DNA of 64,000 nt from DATFVA01 sp963711455 (GTDB lineage Bacteria > Bacteroidota > Ignavibacteria > Ignavibacteriales > Ignavibacteriaceae): positions 496,001 to 560,000 of the forward strand of contig CAVQEH010000004.1 in NCBI GenBank assembly GCA_963711455.1, given 5' to 3'. How positions within the stretch are numbered: position 1 is the first letter of the stretch; each line of letters begins with the position of its first letter. The notes under the pieces were generated by a model. The model saw only the letters and a program-made list of their open reading frames with translations. It made no database searches and was not told the origin of the DNA. The position numbers and the translations under genes were made by a program. Positions 17,864-26,763 of the stretch are shown piece by piece.

Positions 17864-18937
17864 ATGAAAATCTATACAAAGGACCCGATGTTTGCCCGGA
17901 TAAATTGGAGACAGTTCTTCGGAACAATTCTTACGGTTGTCTTGATGATACCAGCCACCGCTGTATCTCAATCCTCACCGGCTCCAGTGAATCTTGGAAC
18001 ATCTGGCAATTTCGTAATTCTGGCAAAAACAGGGATTTCAACCACTGGCGTCACCTCAATAACAGGGGAAATTGGAGTTAGTCCAATTGATCATACTGCA
18101 ATAACCGGATTTGATTTAATATTAGATCCCTCAGGTACATTTTCGACATCATCTTTAGTTGTTGGGAAAGTATATGCCGCAGATTATTCTACCCCAACTC
18201 CAACTATGTTGATTTCGGCTGTGGGCGATATGGAAACTGCGTACACTGACGCAGCAGGTAGAACACCTGATTATACTGAACTATATAGTGGAGACATTAC
18301 CGGACAGACCTTAACTACCGGTACCTATAAATGGAGTACCGGAGTACTTGTATCAGCTAATGGTGTCACAATATCGGGCACGTCAAGCGATGTGTGGATT
18401 TTCCAGATAGCACAGGATCTAACTGTAGCCAACGGAGCCATTATTACCCTTAGTGGAGGGGCACTGGCTTCCAATATCTTCTGGCAGGTTGCCGGCCAGG
18501 TTACACTTGGAACAACGTCTGACTTCAAAGGAATTATATTAAGTCAAACATTGATTGAGATGCAGAACGGTGCAACTTTGAGCGGCAGAGCACTGGCACA
18601 GACAGCTGTTACTTTAGATGCTAATACAATCAATAGTGTGGTTGTCAATGTTGTTCAAAATAGTTTAGCACCTCAAGAGTTCACCCTCTTCCAGAACTAT
18701 CCAAATCCCTTCAACCCTACGTCAACAATCAAATATGCTATTTCCAAAACAGGTTTTGTAAATATAAGTATTTATGACGTTCTTGGGGAGGAGATCAAGG
18801 TATTGGTAAATGAGAAACAAACTCCAGGAAATTATGAAATAATTTTCGACGGTAAAGATTTAGCAAGCGGAATATATTTCTATAAAATCAGAACCGGAGA
18901 ATTTTCCCAAATCAAGAAAATGGTCCTGATTAAATAA
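17864..18937 (+). CDS. Ice-binding (DUF3494) protein with T9SS sorting tail
   Basis: A 357-residue secreted protein. A long signal peptide (cut near AVSQS, residue 37) is followed by a DUF3494 ice-binding domain (about 42-263): NLGTSGNFVILAKTGIST, TGEIGVSP, DMETAYTDAAGR, then SSDVWIFQIAQDL and SNIFWQVAGQ with TTSDFKGIIL. This beta-helix family binds ice and inhibits its recrystallisation. The last 90 residues are a type IX secretion sorting domain (QNYPNPFNP, YDVLGEEI, LASGIYFYKI). An AGGAGG site lies 9 nt before the ATG. The protein would be exported across both membranes and attached to or released from the surface. Single gene between a promoter element and a terminator. Confidence 0.95.
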   Translation: MKIYTKDPMFARINWRQFFGTILTVVLMIPATAVSQSSPAPVNLGTSGNFVILAKTGISTTGVTSITGEIGVSPIDHTAITGFDLILDPSGTFSTSSLVVGKVYAADYSTPTPTMLISAVGDMETAYTDAAGRTPDYTELYSGDITGQTLTTGTYKWSTGVLVSANGVTISGTSSDVWIFQIAQDLTVANGAIITLSGGALASNIFWQVAGQVTLGTTSDFKGIILSQTLIEMQNGATLSGRALAQTAVTLDANTINSVVVNVVQNSLAPQEFTLFQNYPNPFNPTSTIKYAISKTGFVNISIYDVLGEEIKVLVNEKQTPGNYEIIFDGKDLASGIYFYKIRTGEFSQIKKMVLIK

Positions 18938-18951
18938 AACTTTTTTTTAAT

Positions 18952-18984
18952 AAAAGGCTGGAGTTAAAATAGCTCCGGCTTTTC
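18952..18984 (+). terminator. Terminator after the ice-binding gene
   Basis: AAAAGGCTGGAG (18952-18963) pairs with CTCCGGCTTTT (18973-18983) with one mismatch or bulge, around a 9-nt loop; the right arm ends in T4. It starts 15 bp after the stop codon. Confidence 0.75.
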
Positions 18985-19053
18985 CCTTCCCAATGGAACT
19001 AATTCTATACAACCTCTTAATTATCGAATAGCATTGAGTAAACTCACCCAAAT

Positions 19054-19115
19054 GATGTAATTCCCTTTTCATCCCTTTGATTGATTGATTTTATATGGTA
19101 AATAAATGCGTCTTA
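19054..19115 (+). promoter_or_regulatory. Regulon promoter element, copy 9
   Basis: GATGTAA (19054), CATCC (19070-19074) and GATTG (19083-19087). As in its twin at 9008 the -7 match is poor. It precedes the second 45-residue membrane protein. Confidence 0.65.
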
Positions 19116-19340
19116 GCATTACTATGCAACATAAAAAATATAAAATAAGTGTAGTCAGTAATTCAAAACGTGATACTTGGTTTGGCCTCGGCATTTTGTT
19201 GTATTTCGCTATTATTTTTATAGCCTTAATAGTAGTTTCATTCGAAGCGTCGGTTAAGTAAATATCCCGGGTAAAAATTTGTTTCGAAAGAAGTCAAGTA
19301 TGCGAGATAAAAGTGTCTGAGTCCAAAATATTCAAGACAG
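19083..19340 (+). repeat. Duplicated 258-bp block, copy B
   Basis: Partner of 9037-9294, about 10 kb away in the same orientation. It spans the end of the promoter element, the tiny gene and the conserved 3' tail. Outside the block the two loci differ. Confidence 0.85.
19124..19261 (+). CDS. Tiny single-span membrane protein (45 aa), copy B
   Basis: Twin of the gene at 9078: basic N-terminus (MQHKKYKISVVSNSKRDTWF), a span identical to copy A (LGILLYFAIIFIALIVVSF) and the EASVK tail. The N-terminal residues vary while the span does not. There is no clear ribosome site; an in-frame ATG at 19106 would add six residues. About 80 nt after the stop are also conserved between copies and could be a functional 3' region. 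Function unknown. Confidence 0.65.
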   Translation: MQHKKYKISVVSNSKRDTWFGLGILLYFAIIFIALIVVSFEASVK

Positions 19341-19383
19341 GCAAACTTCTTTTTAGTCTCTTATCTTCGATAATCTTCCTATA

Positions 19384-19445
19384 GATGTAGTTCCCCTTTC
19401 ATCCTTTCGCTCGATTGAATTACTATATTTCTCTATCTACATTGT
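19384..19445 (+). promoter_or_regulatory. Regulon promoter element, copy 10
   Basis: GATGTAG (19384), CATCC (19400-19404), GATTG (19413-19417) and TACATTGT (19438-19445), one of the best copies. The pyrimidine-rich CTCTATC directly before the box is shared with copy 2. Confidence 0.8.
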
Positions 19446-19488
19446 CATTGAATTAAACATTAAAACTTAAACGGAAAGGATACTTCCT

Positions 19489-19638
19489 ATGTTATACACT
19501 ATCGCAGTTATTCTAATAGTTCTGTGGTTACTTGGGTTTCTTACTTCTTACACCATGGGTGGTATTATCCACGTTCTGCTTGTAATTGCAATTATATTGG
19601 TCCTGGTTAGGGTCATTAGCGGACGGCGTGTACTTTAA
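19489..19638 (+). CDS. Small membrane protein, lmo0937/DUF5670 family
   Basis: A 49-residue protein easily missed by gene callers. Two spans (MLYTIAVILIVLWLLGFLT and IIHVLLVIAIILVLVRVI) flank the loop SYTMGG, and it ends ISGRRVL. This is the typical form of the lmo0937/DUF5670 family, widespread in bacteria and often stress-induced. AAAGGA lies about 10 nt before the ATG. It sits alone between promoter copies 10 and 11. Confidence 0.9.
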   Translation: MLYTIAVILIVLWLLGFLTSYTMGGIIHVLLVIAIILVLVRVISGRRVL

Positions 19639-19663
19639 ACTTAAATACAAATTGTTACCAAAA

Positions 19664-19725
19664 GTATTAAGTCTTTTTTCATCCTTTCGCCCGATTGAAT
19701 ACCTTTGACTCTTCACGTAATTTGC
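19664..19725 (+). promoter_or_regulatory. Regulon promoter element, copy 11
   Basis: Left half diverged (GTATTAA at 19664), CATCC (19680-19684), GATTG (19693-19697) and TAATTTGC (19718-19725). It begins 26 bp after the DUF5670 gene and precedes the DUF4382 lipoprotein. Confidence 0.7.
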
Positions 19726-19836
19726 TGTGTGCTTCAATAGAGTGATTTTGTAAAAATCCCTGACCCAAGTGAATCTGTAAATGCGAAAAATATTATTTGC
19801 AATTTTAATCAGCTTATTTAATAAGGAATATTTTCA

Positions 19837-20649
19837 ATGATAAATCTAAAAGAAAATTTAATTTGGTTGGCGGTTATTGTCATTTCCATGGCCTCAGCCA
19901 TAATTATTTTCAGTTGTTCTGATTCAACTTCACCCGAAACCGGGCAAGGACAAATAAAGATAACGATGGTTGATGCCCCGGCCGGTTTTGACCAGGTAAA
20001 TGTTGTCGTTACAAGAGTTGAAGTTCATAAATCCGGTTCGGATTCAAGCAGCGGTTGGTTGGTAATAAACAATAACATCGCAACCTATGATTTAATTACA
20101 TTAAGAAACGGGGCAAGCGTCATTCTTGGTAATCACTCGCTTGATGCAGGACATTATACCCAGATAAGATTAATAATCGGGACAGGAAGTAATGTAGTCG
20201 TTAACGGAGTTCCCTATCCTCTTGAAATTCCAAGTGGACAGCAAACAGGTGTAAAACTTAATCATTCCTTCGATATACAGAGCGGACTTTTATACGAGTT
20301 ATTACTTGATTTTGATGCCGAGCGTTCAATTGTTGTTACTGGTAACGGACAGTATAAGTTGAAACCTGTTATCAGAGTAACACCTGTTGTAAGCTCCGGA
20401 ACCATTTCAGGTAAAATAAATCCGTTAAGCGCTGCAGGATTTGTATATGCAATAAGCGGAACAGATACTTCACTCACTATTGCAGAACCGATTACCGGGT
20501 CATTCATGTTAATGGCTTTATTACAGCAGACTTACAGGGTAGAAGTATTCTCAGCAGACCTTGTGTATAATGATACAACCATTACTAATGTAACCGTTAT
20601 TGCACAGCAGAATACGAATTTAGGAACGCTCAACTTAAGTGCCAGATAA
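19837..20649 (+). CDS. DUF4382-domain lipoprotein
   Basis: A 270-residue lipoprotein (lipobox IFSC, Cys at residue 27). Residues 38-175 form a DUF4382 domain: GQIKITMVDAPAGFDQVNVV, VEVHKSG, DLITLRNGASVILG and AGHYTQIRLII. A carboxypeptidase-regulatory-like beta domain follows (about 187-270, GTISGKINPLSAAGFVYAI). DUF4382 proteins are found at the surface of many Bacteroidota and Chlorobi; their function is unknown. A small outer-membrane beta-barrel gene follows 30 bp later and is probably co-transcribed. Confidence 0.9.
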   Translation: MINLKENLIWLAVIVISMASAIIIFSCSDSTSPETGQGQIKITMVDAPAGFDQVNVVVTRVEVHKSGSDSSSGWLVINNNIATYDLITLRNGASVILGNHSLDAGHYTQIRLIIGTGSNVVVNGVPYPLEIPSGQQTGVKLNHSFDIQSGLLYELLLDFDAERSIVVTGNGQYKLKPVIRVTPVVSSGTISGKINPLSAAGFVYAISGTDTSLTIAEPITGSFMLMALLQQTYRVEVFSADLVYNDTTITNVTVIAQQNTNLGTLNLSAR

Positions 20650-20679
20650 ATTTGGAAATTAATATAAAGAGTAATAGTT

Positions 20680-21177
20680 ATGAAAAAATATTTAATGTTC
20701 TGTATGGTTTTGGGAATGATTATGATTTTAGCAAAACCAGTTAAAGCCCAGGATCACGGATTTGGGCTGGGAATTATATTCGGAGAACCAACCGGGTTGA
20801 GTGCAAAACTCTGGACATCAAAAGTCACTGCTTTTGATTTTGGCCTTGGTGTAGGATTGGGTGGTGATCGTATCAAATACAAGGGTTATTATAATAACAC
20901 AGGTCGTGTCCATTTTCACATGGATTATCTCTGGCATTCCTTTAATGCCATAAATTCTACACAAAGATTTCCCGTGTACTATGGTGTAGGAGGAAGGTTC
21001 AATACAGGCGGAGGTTATGACGCTTCTATTGGTGTAAGAGGAGTAATTGGGATAGCATGGTTTCCTCATTCAACTCCCATAGATCTGTTTGTTGAGTTGG
21101 TCCCAGTTTTTCAGCTTACCCCGCTTACCGGGTTGGGATTTGATGCTGGTCTGGGAATAAGATATTTCTTTGAATAA
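20680..21177 (+). CDS. Small outer-membrane beta-barrel protein
   Basis: A 165-residue protein with a signal peptide (cut near VKAQD, residue 24) and alternating hydrophobic/polar strands rich in Gly and aromatics (FGLGIIFGEPTGLSAKLW, VYYGVGGRF, GIGWFP-like GVIGIAWFPH), ending in GLGIRYFFE. The terminal Phe-rich strand is the usual barrel-assembly signal. The build fits an eight-stranded barrel; cargo or role cannot be given. It follows the DUF4382 lipoprotein by 30 bp, and an imperfect hairpin just after its stop may close the unit. Confidence 0.82.
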   Translation: MKKYLMFCMVLGMIMILAKPVKAQDHGFGLGIIFGEPTGLSAKLWTSKVTAFDFGLGVGLGGDRIKYKGYYNNTGRVHFHMDYLWHSFNAINSTQRFPVYYGVGGRFNTGGGYDASIGVRGVIGIAWFPHSTPIDLFVELVPVFQLTPLTGLGFDAGLGIRYFFE

Positions 21178-21280
21178 ACTTTTACTCTTCAATTGGTAAA
21201 AGTGAGTCTGTCTTAGTGCTCAGACCATTGTCTGAATTTCCTCACAACTCATTTCAAATTATACAATTCATCCTGTAAAG

Positions 21281-21342
21281 GATGTAGTTCCTTTTTCATC
21301 CTTTTGCCCGATTTACATAATTACATCATCTATGTAAATTAA
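21281..21342 (+). promoter_or_regulatory. Regulon promoter element, copy 12 (SPFH/GT4 operon)
   Basis: AAAGGATG (21277-21284) and CATCCTTT (21297-21304) form a perfect 8-bp dyad here, the best of all copies. GATTT (21310) and TAAATTAA (21335-21342) follow. The SPFH gene starts 175 nt downstream. Confidence 0.78.
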
Positions 21343-21517
21343 TCAGCAAAAAGGTGATGAAGACTAATTTATCACAGGACTGAATTTGTACTGGCTATAA
21401 TGAAAAACTTTTCGGAAAAGTGGTATCAGAATAAAACTTCTGAAGTCAGCGATAAAACTGAACTTTGAGAACGAGAGTAGTTTAAATTGTGACAACTATT
21501 GAAAAAAGGAGTTAAAA

Positions 21518-22396
21518 ATGGAAATTATTCTATATGTTTTAATCCCCATCATATTTATATTTTTTTTAGGTAGTAGAATTGTAAGACCAACTCAACGAGG
21601 TCTGACAGAGCGACTTGGTAAATACAATCGATTTGCAAACCCGGGATTTCACTGGATATACCCATTTATTGAACGGATGTACACTGTTAACATAACAGAA
21701 TCGATGATAAATGCCGAACCCCAGGAAATTATAACTAATGATAATTTAAATGCAAGGGTTGACGCCCAGGTTTATTTCAAAGTAAAGCCCGATGAAGAGA
21801 GTGTAAAAAGTTCAATTTACAATGTGAATAATTACATGTACCAGATTGTCAATTTAGCACGGACAACTTTAAGAAATATTATCGGTACATTAACTCTAAA
21901 GTCTGCCAACAGTGAAAGAGGCAAAATTAATTCGGAGTTGCACAGAACCCTACTTGAAGAAACTCATAGTTGGGGTATTGAAATAGTCCGCACAGAATTA
22001 AAAGAGATTGACCCGCCGCCGGATGTACAGGAAACAATGAACAAGGTTGTGAAAGCCGAGAATGAAAAGGTTGCTGCAATTGACTTCGCTTCAGCACGAG
22101 AAACAGTAGCTGATGGAGAAAAACGCGCCAAAATTAAAGAAGCTGAAGGCTATAAGCAGTCAAAAATATTACATGCAGAAGGTGATGCTGCTGCAATCAA
22201 ATTAGTTAATGAAGCGGCTGATAAATATTTTGTCGGAAATTCTCAACTTCTAAAAAGACTCGAAACAGCTCAGGCCGCGCTTGAGAATAATGCTAAGATA
22301 ATAGTTCCCGCCAATCAACAACTTGTAAATATTATTGGAGATTTGGCTGGAATTTTACCGCAAAAAAACAAACAAGAAATGGAAAAAATACAATAA
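21518..22396 (+). CDS. SPFH/Band 7 protein (stomatin/QmcA type)
   Basis: A 292-residue protein with one N-terminal membrane span (IILYVLIPIIFIFFLGSRIV), then a Band 7 domain: PTQRGLTERLGKYNRFANPGFHWIYPF, DAQVYFKV and ETHSWGIEIVRTELKEIDPP. The C-terminal helix (NEKVAAIDFASARETVADGEKRAKIKEAEG) is the oligomerising coiled coil of paraslipins. Such proteins form membrane scaffolds and often accompany proteases. AAAAGGAG precedes the start. First gene of a five-gene unit with GT4, GH130, alcohol dehydrogenase and MarC genes. Confidence 0.93.
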   Translation: MEIILYVLIPIIFIFFLGSRIVRPTQRGLTERLGKYNRFANPGFHWIYPFIERMYTVNITESMINAEPQEIITNDNLNARVDAQVYFKVKPDEESVKSSIYNVNNYMYQIVNLARTTLRNIIGTLTLKSANSERGKINSELHRTLLEETHSWGIEIVRTELKEIDPPPDVQETMNKVVKAENEKVAAIDFASARETVADGEKRAKIKEAEGYKQSKILHAEGDAAAIKLVNEAADKYFVGNSQLLKRLETAQAALENNAKIIVPANQQLVNIIGDLAGILPQKNKQEMEKIQ

Positions 22397-22430
22397 CACA
22401 AAAACAGAATATTTTTTTCAATAGAAACGG

Positions 22431-24722
22431 ATGCTCATCTTGAAACAAAGGATAACAAGTTCTACTATAAACCGGATTGCCTTCATTGGAAATTATTTGC
22501 CCCGCCAGTGTGGAATTGCCACATTTACGACAGATTTATGTGAGGCAATTGCTCTGCAGTACCAGGATACTACATGTATTTCGCTCCCCGTAAATGATAT
22601 TCCAAATGGTTATGCCTATCCACCCAGAGTCAGATTTGAACTCGCAGAAAAAGATATAGATTCTTACCTGAGAGCCTCAGATTTTTTAAACATCAACAAT
22701 GTTGACCTGGTGTGTTTACAATTTGAGTATGGAATATTCGGGGGAAAAGCAGGGAGCCACATTCTGGCGCTACTGCGTGGATTACGTATGCCTATTGTTA
22801 CAACTTTGCACACAATACTAAAAAACCCAGATCCTGATCAGCGGCGGGTATTAGAAGAAGTTGCAGCGTTATCAGATCGTTTGGTCGTAATGAGTGAACG
22901 CGGTTCTGAATTTCTGCATGAAGTTTACCATGTACCGTTGGAAAAAATTGATATGATTCCACATGGTATCCCTGATGTCCCATTTGTCGATCCTAGCTTT
23001 AATAAAGATTTATTCGGAGTAGAGGGTAAAATCGTTTTACTAAGTTTTGGTTTACTCTCGTCAAGCAAAGGAATCGAGACAGTGATATCTGCACTCCCCC
23101 AAATTGTTGCCCGGTACCATGATGTTGTTTATATCGTTGTTGGAGCAACTCATCCTCATGTAATTCAACATGAAGGTGAGAGCTACCGATTATCTTTGCA
23201 ATGGCTTGCCCAGGAAAAAGGAGTGGAGAGCAATGTTATTTTTTATAACAGGTTTGTCAGCTCAGAAGAGCTTGTTGAGTTCATCAGCGCCGCAGATATT
23301 TATATCACACCATATTTCAATGAAGCACAGATAACTTCCGGAACTTTAGCATATACATTGGGAGCGGGCAAAGCAATCATTTCTACACCGTATTGGTATG
23401 CCCAGGAGATGCTCGCGGATGGACGAGGTGTTCTGGTCCCGTTCAGAGATCCCAAATCATTAGCAGAGGGGGTAATTAAACTGTTAGATAACGAAGCAGA
23501 ACGACACGCAATGCGCAAGCGTGCTTATATATTCGGACGAGCGATGATCTGGTCTGAGGTGGCGCAGCGATATATGGAAAGTTTTGAACGCGCACGTACA
23601 GAGCGTCGACATTATATATCCCCGGGGTTTACAGCTAAAGCATTAGACAAATACCCTGGTGAATTGCCTCCGCTGAAATTGGATCACCTGCAAAATATGA
23701 CAGATGAAACAGGAATGTTTCAGCATGCTCTTTTTACAGTTCCAAACTATTCTCATGGATATACAACCGATGATAATGCACGTGCTTTATTAGTAAGTTC
23801 TCTTTTAGACGAACTTGGCAATGATAAGGGTTTAGTGTTGTCTTCCCGGTATCTTGCATTTCTCGGTTACGCCTTCAACGTTCAGATTGGACAATTCCGA
23901 AACTTTATGGATTACCAGCGTAATTGGCTGGAAGAGAAGGGTTCAGACGATAGTCATGGACGGGCTTTATGGGCATTAGGTACTATATTGAATCGTGGCA
24001 ATATACCTTCGCAGCATGGAATGGCTGCATGGCTGTTTGAGCAAACTTTGCCAGCCATTCTTTTAACTACAAGCCCGCGTGCCTGGGCATTCGCCCTCAT
24101 CGGTGTTGATGAGTATTTACAAAAATTCAGTGGTGACCGAAGGGCAGAACAGGTGCGGGAGGAATTAGCAGAACGACTCCTAAATTTATATCAAAATAAT
24201 CGTTCAGACGATTGGAACTGGTACGAAAAAGAACTTTCATATTGCAATGCGGTACTACCACACGCTCTGCTGACCTGCGGAAAATCGATCCCTAACGCCC
24301 TGATGTCAGAATCCGGGTTGGAATCATTAACATGGCTTGCAGGTCTACATCGTTCAAGTGAAGGGCATTTTGTTCCGATTGGATCAAATGGATTTTACCG
24401 GAAAGGTGGAAAGCGCGCCCGGTTTGATCAGCAGCCGGTAGAAGCACAGGCAATGATATCAGCTTGTCTCGAAGCTTACAGAATTACAGATGACAAACGA
24501 TGGAACAAAGAAGCAAGAAGAGCTTTTGAGTGGTTCCTTGGCCGGAACGATTTAAACCTGCCTATTTATGATCCGACCACAGGTGGCTGTCGTGATGGTT
24601 TGCATTCGGATCGCCTTAACGAGAATCAGGGTGCTGAATCAACATTAGCATTTCTCCAATCACTTTTGGAATTACGTTTAACTGAACAAGTTCACTTATC
24701 GATGGAAGCAGAATTAAAATGA
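22431..24722 (+). CDS. GT4 glycosyltransferase with C-terminal helical domain
   Basis: A 763-residue two-part protein. Residues 12-390 form a GT-B glycosyltransferase of family 4: GNYLPRQCGIATFTTDL, PHGIPDVPF, LSFGLLSSSKGIETVI (donor-site lead) and the E-x7-E region FNEAQITSGTLAY. The second half (about 400-755) reads like an alpha/alpha-barrel (YTTDDNARALL, HGRALWALG, WLAGLHRSSEGHFVPIGSNG, NENQGAESTLAFL). GT4 enzymes with this long tail often sit beside a GH130 protein, as here, where the genes overlap by 4 bp. Substrate unknown; mannose or glucose conjugates are plausible given GH130. Confidence 0.88.
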   Translation: MLILKQRITSSTINRIAFIGNYLPRQCGIATFTTDLCEAIALQYQDTTCISLPVNDIPNGYAYPPRVRFELAEKDIDSYLRASDFLNINNVDLVCLQFEYGIFGGKAGSHILALLRGLRMPIVTTLHTILKNPDPDQRRVLEEVAALSDRLVVMSERGSEFLHEVYHVPLEKIDMIPHGIPDVPFVDPSFNKDLFGVEGKIVLLSFGLLSSSKGIETVISALPQIVARYHDVVYIVVGATHPHVIQHEGESYRLSLQWLAQEKGVESNVIFYNRFVSSEELVEFISAADIYITPYFNEAQITSGTLAYTLGAGKAIISTPYWYAQEMLADGRGVLVPFRDPKSLAEGVIKLLDNEAERHAMRKRAYIFGRAMIWSEVAQRYMESFERARTERRHYISPGFTAKALDKYPGELPPLKLDHLQNMTDETGMFQHALFTVPNYSHGYTTDDNARALLVSSLLDELGNDKGLVLSSRYLAFLGYAFNVQIGQFRNFMDYQRNWLEEKGSDDSHGRALWALGTILNRGNIPSQHGMAAWLFEQTLPAILLTTSPRAWAFALIGVDEYLQKFSGDRRAEQVREELAERLLNLYQNNRSDDWNWYEKELSYCNAVLPHALLTCGKSIPNALMSESGLESLTWLAGLHRSSEGHFVPIGSNGFYRKGGKRARFDQQPVEAQAMISACLEAYRITDDKRWNKEARRAFEWFLGRNDLNLPIYDPTTGGCRDGLHSDRLNENQGAESTLAFLQSLLELRLTEQVHLSMEAELK

Positions 24723-25663
24723 ACAATAAGCATACAGAATTATTTCACCGAAGCAATTTAAATCCCATTCTTAAAGCTGAAGATTGGCCCTATCCCATTA
24801 ATAGTGTATTCAATGCCGGTGCTACATTACTACGAGATGGAACAACACTGCTTCTATGCCGTGTGGAAGATCGGCGGGGACTTTCTCATCTTTGTGCTGC
24901 CCGTTCCTCAAATGGTTTTGATGGTTGGAAGATTGATCCTCAGCCAACCCTGTTACCTGATCCGGATAATTATCCTGAAGAACTATGGGGTATTGAAGAT
25001 CCGCGCATTACCTTTGTGCCCGAATTAAAGAAATACGCTGTCGTTTATACTGCTTACACGCGAGATGGTCCCGGGGTTGCTTTGGCTCTCACAGAAGATT
25101 TCTACAGCTATGAACGCTATGGTGTTATTATGCCGCCGGAAGATAAAGATGCAGCTCTTTTCCCTGAACGTATTGATGGTAACTGGGCTATGATTCATCG
25201 ACCAATGAGTCCGGCGAGAGCGCATATGTGGATTTCTTATTCACCCGACTTGAAAAATTGGGGTAAACACGTGTTAATGATGGTTGCCCGGAAGGGTGCC
25301 TGGTGGGATGCAAATAAAATCGGTCTCTCATCTCCACCAATAGAAACACCGGATGGTTGGCTGGTGATTTATCATGGGGTCAAACAATCTTGCAGCGGAT
25401 GTATTTACAGGTTAGGTCTTGCATTGTTTGATCTAAAAAATCCCGAAATTTGTATTAAACGAGGCAGCGAATGGATCTTTGCACCGGAAGAACCTTACGA
25501 GCAGCATGGTGATGTTGCAAATGTTGTTTTTCCCTGCGGATATACTATCGGCCCGGATGGTGATAGTATAAATATTTATTACGGTGCAGCAGATACCTGC
25601 ATTGCTTTAGCTACCAGTAGTATTAAGGAAATGCTAAAGTGGCTGGGTGAACACAATTTATAA
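24719..25663 (+). CDS. GH130-family glycoside phosphorylase/hydrolase
   Basis: A 314-residue five-bladed beta-propeller enzyme of family GH130, whose known members phosphorolyse or hydrolyse beta-mannosides. Blocks seen: NSVFNAGATLLRDGTTLLLCRVEDRRG, EELWGIEDPRITFV (containing the catalytic-Asp motif), HRPMSP, WWDANKIGLSSPPIETPDGWLVIYHGV and NVVFPCG followed by YYGAAD. Its ATG overlaps the stop of the glycosyltransferase, so translation is coupled. Phosphorolysis or hydrolysis cannot be decided by eye. A second, broken GH130 of another subgroup lies at 38.2-39.3 kb. Confidence 0.9.
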   Translation: MNNKHTELFHRSNLNPILKAEDWPYPINSVFNAGATLLRDGTTLLLCRVEDRRGLSHLCAARSSNGFDGWKIDPQPTLLPDPDNYPEELWGIEDPRITFVPELKKYAVVYTAYTRDGPGVALALTEDFYSYERYGVIMPPEDKDAALFPERIDGNWAMIHRPMSPARAHMWISYSPDLKNWGKHVLMMVARKGAWWDANKIGLSSPPIETPDGWLVIYHGVKQSCSGCIYRLGLALFDLKNPEICIKRGSEWIFAPEEPYEQHGDVANVVFPCGYTIGPDGDSINIYYGAADTCIALATSSIKEMLKWLGEHNL

Positions 25664-25676
25664 AGGAATGGATTAT

Positions 25677-26705
25677 ATGAAAGCATTAGTATATCACGGA
25701 CCAGGTAAACGGAAATGGGAAGAGAAACCAAAGCCCAAGATAAAAAATCCAACGGATGCAATTATTAAAATAACAAAAACAACTATATGCGGAACTGACC
25801 TTCACATTATGAAAGGAGATGTTCCTGAAGTCGTTGATGGACTAATACTCGGGCACGAGGGAGTCGGAGTTATTGAAGAAGCAGGAAAAAGTGTTTCGAA
25901 TTTTAAAGTCAGGGATAAAGTTTTGATTTCATGTATTACATCCTGCGGGATTTGTGGTGCATGCAGAAAAGGTATGTATTCGCATTGCGAAACAGGCGGC
26001 TGGATTCTTGGACATTTGATTGACGGAACACAGGCGGAATATATTAGAATTCCACATGCCGATACCAGTCTTTATCATATCCCGGATGGAGTGGATGAAG
26101 AAGCTATTGTAATGTTAAGTGATATCCTGCCAACAGGATTTGAATGCGGGGTTCTTAATGGTCAAATAAAACCGGGAGATACCGTTGCAATTGTCGGAGC
26201 GGGACCAATCGGACTTGCCGCTTTGCTTACTGCTCAATTCTATTCTCCCGCAGAAATTATTATTGTTGATTTGGATGAGAACAGACTAAATGTTGCTAAA
26301 ACTTTCGGGGCAACAAAACTTGTTTCTAAAAATGCGGTTGAGGAAATAATGAAACTCACCGATGGAAAAGGTGTTGATGTTGCTATCGAAGCTGTAGGTG
26401 TATCGGCTACTTTCGATATCTGCCAGTCCATCGTTGCGCCTGGCGGACATTTGGCGAACGTTGGTGTTCATAGTAAAAGTGTTGAGTTACATCTCGAGAA
26501 GTTGTGGTCACAGAACATTACCATTACAACCCGTCTTGTTGATACTGTAACAACTCCAATGCTTTTGAAGATAGTTTTGTCAGGAAAACTAAAACCAAAG
26601 CAGCTAATCACTCATCATTTTAATTTGAAAGATATAATGAAAGCGTATGATACTTTTGGAAACGCTGCAAAAGAAAAGGCCCTGAAAGTTATTCTTACAA
26701 ATTAA
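25677..26705 (+). CDS. Zinc-dependent alcohol dehydrogenase (MDR family)
   Basis: A 342-residue medium-chain dehydrogenase/reductase. The catalytic zinc ligands fit TTICGTDLHIMKG (Cys), GHEGVG (His-Glu) and the later loop. The structural zinc site is altered: only CITSCGICGACRKGMYSHC is seen, with enough Cys to serve. The Rossmann motif is VAIVGAGPIGLAAL, followed by IIVDLDENRL (NAD preference). A GTG at 25647 opens the frame, but AAAGGA at 25661 and the standard MKALVYHGPGKR start favour 25677. It follows GH130 by 13 bp in the same operon. It may oxidise or reduce alcohols or polyols. Confidence 0.9.
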   Translation: MKALVYHGPGKRKWEEKPKPKIKNPTDAIIKITKTTICGTDLHIMKGDVPEVVDGLILGHEGVGVIEEAGKSVSNFKVRDKVLISCITSCGICGACRKGMYSHCETGGWILGHLIDGTQAEYIRIPHADTSLYHIPDGVDEEAIVMLSDILPTGFECGVLNGQIKPGDTVAIVGAGPIGLAALLTAQFYSPAEIIIVDLDENRLNVAKTFGATKLVSKNAVEEIMKLTDGKGVDVAIEAVGVSATFDICQSIVAPGGHLANVGVHSKSVELHLEKLWSQNITITTRLVDTVTTPMLLKIVLSGKLKPKQLITHHFNLKDIMKAYDTFGNAAKEKALKVILTN

Positions 26706-26763
26706 AGAAAAAGAAATGCACGTTTAAGATACTTATTATATAAGGCAATGAAGGATAAAAATT

